Assembly (NCBI RefSeq): GCF_041320275.1
Contig: NZ_CP162023.1
Coordinates: forward strand, 3,100,001 to 3,164,000
Source of the DNA: Mumia sp. Pv4-285
GTDB lineage: Bacteria; Actinomycetota; Actinomycetes; Propionibacteriales; Nocardioidaceae
Direction of reading: 5' to 3'
DNA length: 64,000 nucleotides
The position numbers and the translations under genes were made by a program. This document shows positions 57,904 through 64,000 of the stretch, in pieces. The notes under the pieces are model-generated. The model worked only from the letters and a program-made list of their open reading frames with translations, was not told where the DNA came from and ran no database searches. The stretch's first letter is position 1; the number at the start of each line of letters is the position of its first letter.

Positions 57904-58792
57904 CCTCGGCGCGCGTGTTCATCACGAACGGGCCTGCCATCGCGATCGGCTCGCGGATCGGAAGGCCGCCGAGGATCACGACCTCCATCGCGGGGTGGCG
58001 CGAGTCCTGGTGGCGGTCGGCGCCGACCGTGATCGTCTCACCGAAGCCGAGGACGGCGAGCTGGCCGGCACGCAGCGCGCGGCGCGAGCCGGTGACGTAG
58101 CCGTCGCCGGACATCACGTAGACGAGCGCGTTGAAGTCGGCCCGCCACGGCAGCGTGACCTCGGCGCCCGGCGAGACGGTGAGGTGGGCCATCGCCATGG
58201 GCGTGTGGGTGCTGCCCGGGCCCTTCACGCCGTCGACGTCGCCGGCGATGACACGGATCAGGGTGCCGGCGTCGGAGCTGGTCGCGAGCCCGACCTCGGA
58301 GCTGCGCAGGTCCTGGTAGCGGGGCGTCGCGAGCTTCATCGACTTCGGGAGGTTCACCCAGAGCTGGAGCCCGTGGAAGAGGCCGCCCTTGGCGACGAGC
58401 CACTCGGGCGGCGCCTCGATGTGCAGGAGGCCGCTGCCGGCGGTCATCCACTGCGTGTCGCCGTCGGTGATCGACCCGCCGCCGCCGTGGGAGTCGGCGT
58501 GGTCGAAGACGCCGTCGAGCATGTAGGTCACCGTCTCGAAGCCACGGTGCGGGTGCCACGGTGTGCCCTTGGGCTCACCCGGCGCGTACTCGACCTCGCC
58601 CATCTGGTCCATGTGGATGAACGGGTCGAGGTGGCGCAGGTCGACGCCGGCGAACGCGCGGCGGACGGGGAAGCCCTCACCCTCGTAGCCCTGCGGGGCG
58701 GTGGTGATCGAGACGACCTCGCGGTCGTCGTGCTCCGGGACGGAGATCACGCGCGGGAGAACGGTCCAGTCGGGAACGGTGACAGCAGGCAT
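57803..58792 (-). CDS. Pirin-family protein
   Basis: This 329-residue bicupin has the pirin metal site in WHPHRGFETVTYML (two His, about residue 80) and SGLLHIEAP (His and Glu, about 120). Bacterial pirins can act as quercetinases or regulators; activity here is unknown. The ATG has GGGAGG upstream. An AT-rich stretch about 25-50 bases upstream (TTTAATGCTCAACTAAAG on the minus strand) stands out from the GC-rich background and may be an operator. The 3' end overlaps the convergent MFS gene. Confidence 0.93.
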   Translation of the reverse strand: MPAVTVPDWTVLPRVISVPEHDDREVVSITTAPQGYEGEGFPVRRAFAGVDLRHLDPFIHMDQMGEVEYAPGEPKGTPWHPHRGFETVTYMLDGVFDHADSHGGGGSITDGDTQWMTAGSGLLHIEAPPEWLVAKGGLFHGLQLWVNLPKSMKLATPRYQDLRSSEVGLATSSDAGTLIRVIAGDVDGVKGPGSTHTPMAMAHLTVSPGAEVTLPWRADFNALVYVMSGDGYVTGSRRALRAGQLAVLGFGETITVGADRHQDSRHPAMEVVILGGLPIREPIAMAGPFVMNTRAEVMTAYEDYTKGRFGQIPAQDVPHGDVAGSTPGA

Positions 58793-58865
58793 GGGAGGCC
58801 TCCCTGGAAGTCGGTACTCCGGACTTTAGTTGAGCATTAAACTTTCCGCAACCTTTCCCTCCGAC

Positions 58866-58895
58866 CGCTGGTCGAGGCGCGAAGCGATCGAGACC
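58866..58895. repeat. Dispersed 30-bp repeat
   Basis: This is an exact copy in the same orientation as the mak-internal copy, located upstream of the oxidoreductase at 58926. A partial second copy (CGATCGAGACC) follows. Confidence 0.9.
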
Positions 58896-58912
58896 CCACC
58901 CCGATCGAGACC

Positions 58913-58918
58913 TAGGCT
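58913..58918 (+). promoter_or_regulatory. Leaderless -10 element TAGGCT
   Basis: It lies 7 nt before the ATG at 58926. Confidence 0.55.
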
Positions 58919-58925
58919 GGCCGGC

Positions 58926-60464
58926 ATGAGCGAGACCCACGACGTCGTGATCGTCGGCGGGGGCCACAACGGCCTCGTCGCGGCAACCCTCCTGGCCCGC
59001 GCCGGCCTGCGGACCATGCTGATCGAACGCCTCGACCACACCGGCGGTGCCGCGGTCAGCGAGCGGCCGTTCCCGGGCGTGGACGCGCGCCTCTCGCGCT
59101 ACTCGTACCTGGTGTCGCTGATGCCCCAGGAGCTCATCCACGAGCTGGGACTGAACGTGGAGCTCCGCTCGCGCGAGACAGCCTCCTACACGCCGTACGA
59201 CGGCGGCGGTCTGCTGGTCGAGACGCACGAAGGCCCGACGACCGTCGCCTCCTTCCGTGACGCGACCGGGACGGACAGCGAGTACGAGGCGTGGCGGGCG
59301 TTCTACAGCGACGCCGAGCAGCTCGCACTGACCGTCGCGCCCACCCTGCTGCAGCCCTTGCCGACATTGCGCGCGGTCCGCGAGGAGGTGGGCGAGGTCG
59401 TCTGGGAAGACTTGGTCGCGCGTCCGCTCGGGCACGCGGTCGAACGCCGGTTCGCCAGCGACCTGGTCCGCGGCGTGGTGGCGACCGACGGGCTGATCGG
59501 GACGTACGCGTCCCTCTCGGACGAGTCTCTGCTGCAGAACCGGTGCTTCCTCTACCACCTGATCGGCAACGGGACCGGCGAGTGGCGTGTCCCTGTCGGC
59601 GGGATGGGCGCCGTCACCGACGAGCTGCGACGCGTCGCCGAGGAGGCTGGCGCCGACATCCGTACGGGCGTCACGGTGACCTCGGTCGACGCCGGGCTCG
59701 AGGGTGTCGCCATTCACACTGCGGGATCGCACGCCGACGGGCTCACGGTTGCGGCTCGCTGGATGCTCTCCGGCGTCGCGCCGTACGTGCTGGCCGGCCT
59801 TCTCGGCGACCCGCTCCCCACGAAGCCGCGGGGCTCCCAGCTCAAGCTCAACCTGCTCGTCGACCGGCTGCCGCGCCTGCGGTCCGGCATCGACCCAGCC
59901 ACGGCGTTCGCGGGCACGTTCCACCTCGGCGAGACGTACTCCGAGCTGGAGCGGGCGTACGCGGTGCCGTCTCCCGACGTCGCGTGCGGAGAGCTCTACT
60001 GCCACACGCTCACCGACCGCTCGATCCTCGGACCGGAGCTGGCCGCGAGCGAGGCTCAGACGCTCACCTACTTCGGGATCCACTGGCCGTACGAGGCCAG
60101 CGGACCGGAGGCGAAGGACCGCGGCTGGCGGGCGTTCGAGGCGGCGATCGACGCGTACCTCGAGGAGCCGATCGCGTCGGTGGTCGCGCGGGACGAGAAC
60201 GGTGACCCGTGCGTCGAGGTGAAGACGCCGGCCGACATCGAGGACGACCTCGCGATGCCCGGCGGCCACATCTTCCACGGCGACCTGCGGTGGCCGTGGG
60301 TGGAGGAGCTCAGGTCCACGCCCGCCGAACGCTGGGGCGTGCAGACCGGTCACGCACGGGTGCTCGTGTGCGGGTCCGGTGCCCGGCGTGGCGGAGCCGT
60401 CAGCGGCATCGGCGGCCACAACGCCGCGATGGCGATCCTCGAGCACGAGGGTCGGCACCTCTAG
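58926..60464 (+). CDS. FAD-dependent oxidoreductase, carotenoid desaturase/PYROXD2-like
   Basis: This 512-residue flavoprotein has the dinucleotide motif DVVIVGGGHNGLVAATLLARAG at the N-terminus (given here in parts: GGGHNG at residues 11-16), ERLDHTGGAA and a C-terminal FAD motif GSGARRGGAVSGIGGHNAA. The family includes phytoene desaturases and animal PYROXD2. No carotenoid genes are nearby, so carotenoid synthesis is not supported. The start follows a leaderless -10; the frame upstream is repeat sequence. It converges on the GlxA-type regulator. Confidence 0.9.
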   Translation: MSETHDVVIVGGGHNGLVAATLLARAGLRTMLIERLDHTGGAAVSERPFPGVDARLSRYSYLVSLMPQELIHELGLNVELRSRETASYTPYDGGGLLVETHEGPTTVASFRDATGTDSEYEAWRAFYSDAEQLALTVAPTLLQPLPTLRAVREEVGEVVWEDLVARPLGHAVERRFASDLVRGVVATDGLIGTYASLSDESLLQNRCFLYHLIGNGTGEWRVPVGGMGAVTDELRRVAEEAGADIRTGVTVTSVDAGLEGVAIHTAGSHADGLTVAARWMLSGVAPYVLAGLLGDPLPTKPRGSQLKLNLLVDRLPRLRSGIDPATAFAGTFHLGETYSELERAYAVPSPDVACGELYCHTLTDRSILGPELAASEAQTLTYFGIHWPYEASGPEAKDRGWRAFEAAIDAYLEEPIASVVARDENGDPCVEVKTPADIEDDLAMPGGHIFHGDLRWPWVEELRSTPAERWGVQTGHARVLVCGSGARRGGAVSGIGGHNAAMAILEHEGRHL

Positions 60465-60480
60465 CGGGCTTCCGCCGAGG

Positions 60481-61422
60481 TCAGCCGCGGAACGTCGTGC
60501 GGTACGCGGTGGGGCTCACGCCGACCGCGCTGACGAAATGACGCCGCAGCGTCGTCGCGCTGCCGAGCCCGCACCGGCCGGCGATCTGCTCCACGGAGGC
60601 GTCCGTACGCTCCAGGAGCTCCTGGGCGCGGTGGACTCGCTCGCGGTGCAGCCACCGCAACGGCGTCATGCCGGTCTCGGCGCTCATCCGACGAGCCAGC
60701 TGGCGCCCGCTCAACCCCGCCTCGCGCGCCAGGTCGTCGACCGTGAGCGGCTGGCCGAGGTGTTCTCGCGCCCAGTCCATCGCGGCGCCGACACGGTCGG
60801 TGCCGACCGGCCGTACGGGCGCCGCGATGAACTGCGCCTGCCCGCCCGGACGCTGCGCCGCGACGACCAGCCGTCGCGCGAGGCCGTTGGCGGCGGCGCT
60901 GCCGAAGTCGGTCCGTGCGAGGTGCAGGCAGAGGTCGAGCGCGGCCGTCTTGCCGGCCGAGGTGAGCATCTGCCCGTCGTCGACGTAGAGGACGTCGGCG
61001 CGCGCCCGTACGGCCGGGTGGAGGCGCTCGAGCTCGTCGACGTGCATCCAGTGGGTCGCCGCCTCGCGCCCGTCGAGCAGGCCCGCGGCTGCGACGACGA
61101 ACGCGCCAGTGCACAACGACGCGACCCGCGCACCTCGGGCGTGAGCCTCGCGCAACGCATCGAGAAGGCGCGGGTCGGGCACGGCGTCGAGGTGGTTCGT
61201 CGACGGAACGACGACGAGATCGACCTCGGCGAGCGCCTCGTAGTCGACCGACGTGGCGTCGGTGAGCCAGGGCGTCGGGGCGCCGTCGGGGGTCGCGACG
61301 ACGAGGTCGTACCAGGTCCCGTCGGACGACAGGTCCGACCGGTCGACGCCGAAGACCTCGGCCGCGATCGCCGTCTCGTACAGCATCGCGTCGGAATGCA
61401 GCGCCAGCCCCACAGTCACCAT
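60481..61422 (-). CDS. GlxA-family AraC regulator with DJ-1/PfpI domain
   Basis: This 313-residue regulator has an N-terminal DJ-1/PfpI-like domain (about residues 1-165, with nucleophile-elbow Cys in ASLCTGAFVVA) and a C-terminal AraC HTH pair (about 215-312: LTVDDLAREAGLSGRQLARR and ASVEQIAGRCGLGSATTLRR). Members sense metabolites such as arginine or nitrile derivatives. It is divergent from a reductase gene across 70 bases, a likely target. A leaderless -10 fixes the start. Confidence 0.93.
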   Translation of the reverse strand: MVTVGLALHSDAMLYETAIAAEVFGVDRSDLSSDGTWYDLVVATPDGAPTPWLTDATSVDYEALAEVDLVVVPSTNHLDAVPDPRLLDALREAHARGARVASLCTGAFVVAAAGLLDGREAATHWMHVDELERLHPAVRARADVLYVDDGQMLTSAGKTAALDLCLHLARTDFGSAAANGLARRLVVAAQRPGGQAQFIAAPVRPVGTDRVGAAMDWAREHLGQPLTVDDLAREAGLSGRQLARRMSAETGMTPLRWLHRERVHRAQELLERTDASVEQIAGRCGLGSATTLRRHFVSAVGVSPTAYRTTFRG

Positions 61423-61429
61423 GTCGGAA

Positions 61430-61435
61430 ACTGTA
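61430..61435 (-). promoter_or_regulatory. Leaderless -10 element TACAGT
   Basis: On the minus strand it is 7 nt before the ATG at 61422. Confidence 0.55.
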
Positions 61436-61492
61436 CGACAGGTGTCACTTCAGACACTCGCGGCCTGGTGCGTGAGGCGATGGAATGGCGTC

Positions 61493-62542
61493 ATGACGCA
61501 CTCCTCCCCCTCCTCCGCCCCCGTCGTCGTCTACGGTGCCTACGGCCACACCGGCCGCTTCGTCGTCGACGAGCTGATCCGCCGCGGCCAGACCCCCATC
61601 CTCGCCGGTCGCGACGAGCGCCGTCTCAAGGAGATGCTCGACGGTCGTCCCGACCTCGAGATCCGCCCGGCACGGGTCGACGATCCCGATGCGCTGCGCG
61701 ATGCCGTGTCGGGCGCGGGCGCCGTCATCAACGTCGCCGGCCCGTTCCTCGACACGGCGCTGCCCGTCTCGGAGGCGGCCGTCGCAGCCGGGGCGCACTA
61801 CCTCGACGTCACGGCCGAGCAGCCCGCGGTCGAGGCTGTGTACGCCGCGCGGTCCCGCGACGCCGCGGAAGCAGGGGTCGCGGTCGTGCCCGCGATGGCG
61901 TTCTACGGCGGATTCGCCGACCTCCTCACGACCGCCCTCCTCGCGGGGACCACCGAGGAGGCTGCGGTGACGGTCGCGATCGGGCTCGACCGGTGGTGGC
62001 CGACAGCAGGCACCCGCATCACGGGCGACCGCAACACCGCACCGCGTCGGACCATCGCCGACGGTCGCCTGGCGCCGCTCGGCGAGACCGCCGAGTCCTC
62101 GTGGCACTTCCCCACCTCACTCGGCGAGCAGCCCGTCGTCACCCTGCCCTTCTCCGAGCCGATCCTCCTCGCCCGACACCTTCCGATCGACAGGCTCGAC
62201 TCCTTCCTCAGCACGTCAGCCCTCACCGAGCTCCGCGATCCGGGTACGCCGCCTCCGCCGGCGGCGGACGACAGCGGCCGGTCCGCTCAGCAGTTCGTCG
62301 TCGACGTCGTGGCGCGGGTCAGCGGCGAGACGCACCGGATCACCGCGAGCGGCCGCGACATCTATGCCGTGAGCGCCCCGCTCGTCGTCGAGGCCGCCGT
62401 CCGGCTGCTCGACGGACGATCCACCGGCGCGGGGGCCGCTGCTCCGGGCGAGCTGTTCGACGCCGCGGACTTCCTCGGCGCGCTCTCGCCTGATCCGCTG
62501 ACGCTGCAGCAGTTCGAAGTGGCTGGGGAGCTTCCTGTCTAG
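61493..62542 (+). CDS. Saccharopine-dehydrogenase-like oxidoreductase
   Basis: This 349-residue protein has an N-terminal Rossmann fold with VVVYGAYGHTGRFVVDEL (G-x-x-G-x-x-G, residues 14-24) and the saccharopine-dehydrogenase-like pattern INVAGPFLDTALPVSEAAVAAGAHYLD (key part NVAGPF at about residue 81). This family includes trans-acting enoyl reductases and saccharopine reductase homologues. It probably uses NAD(P)H; the substrate is unknown. The ATG was chosen by position; no clear ribosome binding site or -10 is seen. It shares its control region with GlxA and overlaps the next convergent gene's stop by four bases. Confidence 0.88.
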   Translation: MTHSSPSSAPVVVYGAYGHTGRFVVDELIRRGQTPILAGRDERRLKEMLDGRPDLEIRPARVDDPDALRDAVSGAGAVINVAGPFLDTALPVSEAAVAAGAHYLDVTAEQPAVEAVYAARSRDAAEAGVAVVPAMAFYGGFADLLTTALLAGTTEEAAVTVAIGLDRWWPTAGTRITGDRNTAPRRTIADGRLAPLGETAESSWHFPTSLGEQPVVTLPFSEPILLARHLPIDRLDSFLSTSALTELRDPGTPPPPAADDSGRSAQQFVVDVVARVSGETHRITASGRDIYAVSAPLVVEAAVRLLDGRSTGAGAAAPGELFDAADFLGALSPDPLTLQQFEVAGELPV

Positions 62543-63963
62543 CAGCAGTCGTCCGACTGGACCCCGGAGGACTTCATGGCTGCAGCGGAGGCCGTGCGCT
62601 GCGCATCGAACTTCCTGCGCTCGGCAAAGGGGTACTGATCAAAATGGCGAAGCTGAGCCCGCCGCTGACGATCCGATCCTCCATTGCGCTCCTTGGCGTC
62701 GAAGACCATCGGCTTGAGGTAGTCGGCAGGGTCCTGCGTCCACCTGATGTCTGGCCACTGCTCCTCGGGGATGCCCATGTTGCGCAGCTGCTCCAGGTAG
62801 ACGGCGTAGTGAACGACGGCCTTGGTCTCGCCGACGTCTGACCCTCCGGTGGTCTGATGGTTCGGCACAAAGATGCGCGCGCCCACCGCCTGCTGGTAGT
62901 CGATGAGATCACGGAGCCCGTTGTTGAGGAAGTTCGCAGTCCCGACGGCTGAGGAGTACCAGTCCATCGGCGCCATTCTCTGGAGAAGGTCCGTGATGCG
63001 TCGACCATCCGCGGGTGTACCGTCCGGCCAAGCCGAACCTTTGCCTTCGCGGAGGGCGCCAATAGTGTCCTGCCATCCGAGGCACAGGCGTGAACCGTTG
63101 CGGAGCGTGATCGCAAAGAACATCGCCACTGCACCACCAGCGCCCGCCGCTGTACGCAGATTCATCTGCCCGGGCTGCGGCGGATTGGACGGGCGGAGCG
63201 GAGTCCCCGGAGGGAAGATGCTCGCGTCCCGGGGGTCGACGGGAATCACGCCATCCGGCGGGACCAAGCTGTTGCGAGGGTACGCGGGGTCTGGCGGGGT
63301 CGCGATCGAGTGCAGGTGCCGGAAGGCGACCACCTGCGCGAACGGTTCGAGGAACTTCAGACGAAGCACTTGAGTGCCAGGCGTGGAGCCGACCGAGGTG
63401 ACAGGCACCAGGTCCAGCGAGACGTTCGTCGGGAATCGAGTCACCGGATCGCCCTGGATGACGGGGTCGGTGCGCATCCGCTCAAAGTCGGCGGTCATCG
63501 CCGCACAGGTTTCCTCGCTGGCATAGAGGGTCGCACCAGTCTTGGCAGCGAGATATGCGGCGTTCTCGGCATGGTCCGAATGACCGTGCCCGATGAGGAT
63601 GGCACGAGGGGCAGCATCGACCAGGTCCTTGATCACAAAAGGAGTGCGCCCAGGGGTCACCTCAAGTCGGGTGACGAAGGTGTCGAGGTACACCACATGG
63701 CCACCCACGGCGACGGCGAAACTGCTGTTGGTGATCCAGGAAACCACGACACGGTCGAGCGGAATCAACCCCGTATGTGGGTCGACGTTCTCGACCCCGA
63801 ACAGGAGAGTGCGGGCAGCGATGGTCTCGGGGCGGCGCGCTCTCGCTCGTTGCGCAGGCGACATGGAAGCCGGCGCCGCCGCGATGGCAGGACCCGCCAT
63901 GGTGGCCACAGCACCGCCTGCGGCTGCACCGGCGGCTGACGTGATGAGTGTGCGACGTTTCAC
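62539..63963 (-). CDS. Tat-exported metallo-beta-lactamase-fold protein
   Basis: This 474-residue protein has a twin-arginine-type signal peptide (MKRRTLITSAAGAAAGGAVA, cleavage likely near AIAAAPA) and a metallo-beta-lactamase fold with GHGHSDHAENAAYL (HxHxDH, about residue 125). Further His ligands are likely in PNHQTTGG and FRHLHS. It ends with SDDCC, two adjacent cysteines. The GTG has TAGGAG upstream. Codon and base use are slightly less GC-rich than neighbours. A lactonase- or esterase-like hydrolase outside the membrane is inferred. Its 5' end lies 37 bases from the window edge. Confidence 0.88.
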   Translation of the reverse strand: MKRRTLITSAAGAAAGGAVATMAGPAIAAAPASMSPAQRARARRPETIAARTLLFGVENVDPHTGLIPLDRVVVSWITNSSFAVAVGGHVVYLDTFVTRLEVTPGRTPFVIKDLVDAAPRAILIGHGHSDHAENAAYLAAKTGATLYASEETCAAMTADFERMRTDPVIQGDPVTRFPTNVSLDLVPVTSVGSTPGTQVLRLKFLEPFAQVVAFRHLHSIATPPDPAYPRNSLVPPDGVIPVDPRDASIFPPGTPLRPSNPPQPGQMNLRTAAGAGGAVAMFFAITLRNGSRLCLGWQDTIGALREGKGSAWPDGTPADGRRITDLLQRMAPMDWYSSAVGTANFLNNGLRDLIDYQQAVGARIFVPNHQTTGGSDVGETKAVVHYAVYLEQLRNMGIPEEQWPDIRWTQDPADYLKPMVFDAKERNGGSDRQRRAQLRHFDQYPFAERRKFDAQRTASAAAMKSSGVQSDDCC

Positions 63964-64000
63964 GGGGGGCTCCTATCTTGGTCGGCGATCCCAGGGGCAC

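Noticed and set aside
58815-58852. MarR-type operator upstream of pirin
   Set aside because: The AT-rich stretch has only short, imperfect symmetry, so it is mentioned with the gene but not called as a site.
58830-58925. N-terminal extension of the flavin oxidoreductase
   Set aside because: It is repeat sequence and contains the -10 box; FAD motif begins right after the ATG at 58926.

Overview
The window is a contiguous stretch of chromosome from a high-GC actinobacterium, most likely Nocardioidaceae (Nocardioides/Aeromicrobium/Mumia type). Pointers are the roughly 70% GC, frequent GTG starts and ATGA overlaps, a complete GlgE alpha-glucan pathway, a group II truncated haemoglobin of the mycobacterial GlbO type, gene content resembling the mycobacterial Rv3030-Rv3039c neighbourhood, and a dispersed 30-bp intergenic repeat containing GGTCGAGGCGCGAAGC. 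The assignment is inference from gene content; no 16S gene is present. Every base lies in or close to a gene: no gap exceeds 300 bases, and the larger gaps hold repeats, terminator-like hairpins or promoters.

Layout. 0.2-5.7 kb: small membrane protein, Rv3030-like methyltransferase, an overlapping ClpP pair whose second member lacks the catalytic serine, a ClgR-like XRE regulator, hexapeptide transferase, second methyltransferase and enoyl-CoA hydratase. 5.9-16.5 kb: alpha-glucan/trehalose metabolism (glgX-glgE, treS-mak, glgB plus a GNAT-Nudix fusion), with an odd membrane protein carrying two L7/L12-CTD-like segments. 16.5-22.8 kb: lipoprotein and membrane protein pair, CnoX-like thioredoxin/TPR protein, small membrane protein, amidase, MscS channel, truncated haemoglobin. 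22.8-30.3 kb: an acyl-CoA catabolic block of two operons (SDR + aminoglycoside-phosphotransferase-like kinase; acyl-CoA dehydrogenase + thiolase + two SDRs) and a TetR regulator. Near-identical palindromes containing CTAAGCG/CGCTTAG lie in both control regions. 30.4-31.6 kb: divergent YceI/MarR pair with a long inverted repeat. 31.7-41.3 kb: EttA-type ABC-F protein, SSB, two dynamin-like GTPases, PrsW-like protease, tRNA-Arg, OsmC, DsbA-like protein, oligoribonuclease, tRNA-His. 41.4-46.2 kb: tyrosine/homogentisate catabolism (hmgA, hpd, fumarylacetoacetase) with a conserved-looking unknown gene translationally coupled to the last. 46.3-51.8 kb: LplB-LplA-like ligase, RluA synthase, glpK-glpD. 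51.9-55.7 kb: a 1252-residue surface protein. 55.7-64 kb: LysR/MFS, pirin, carotenoid-desaturase-like oxidoreductase, GlxA-type AraC regulator with a divergent reductase, and a Tat-exported metallo-beta-lactamase-fold protein running to the window edge.

How parts work together. TreS and Mak turn trehalose into maltose 1-phosphate, GlgE polymerises it, GlgB branches the product and GlgX debranches it. Hpd, HmgA and Fah take 4-hydroxyphenylpyruvate to fumarate and acetoacetate, but no GST-type maleylacetoacetate isomerase is present. GlpK and GlpD feed glycerol into glycolysis. The 23.7-29.7 kb block looks like a regulated acyl-CoA pathway, possibly for 4-hydroxyacyl-CoA. At least fifteen genes have a TANNNT -10 hexamer 6-8 nt before the start codon and no clear ribosome binding site, the actinobacterial leaderless signature; this fixed several start sites.

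No CRISPR arrays, insertion sequences, phage genes or rRNA were seen.
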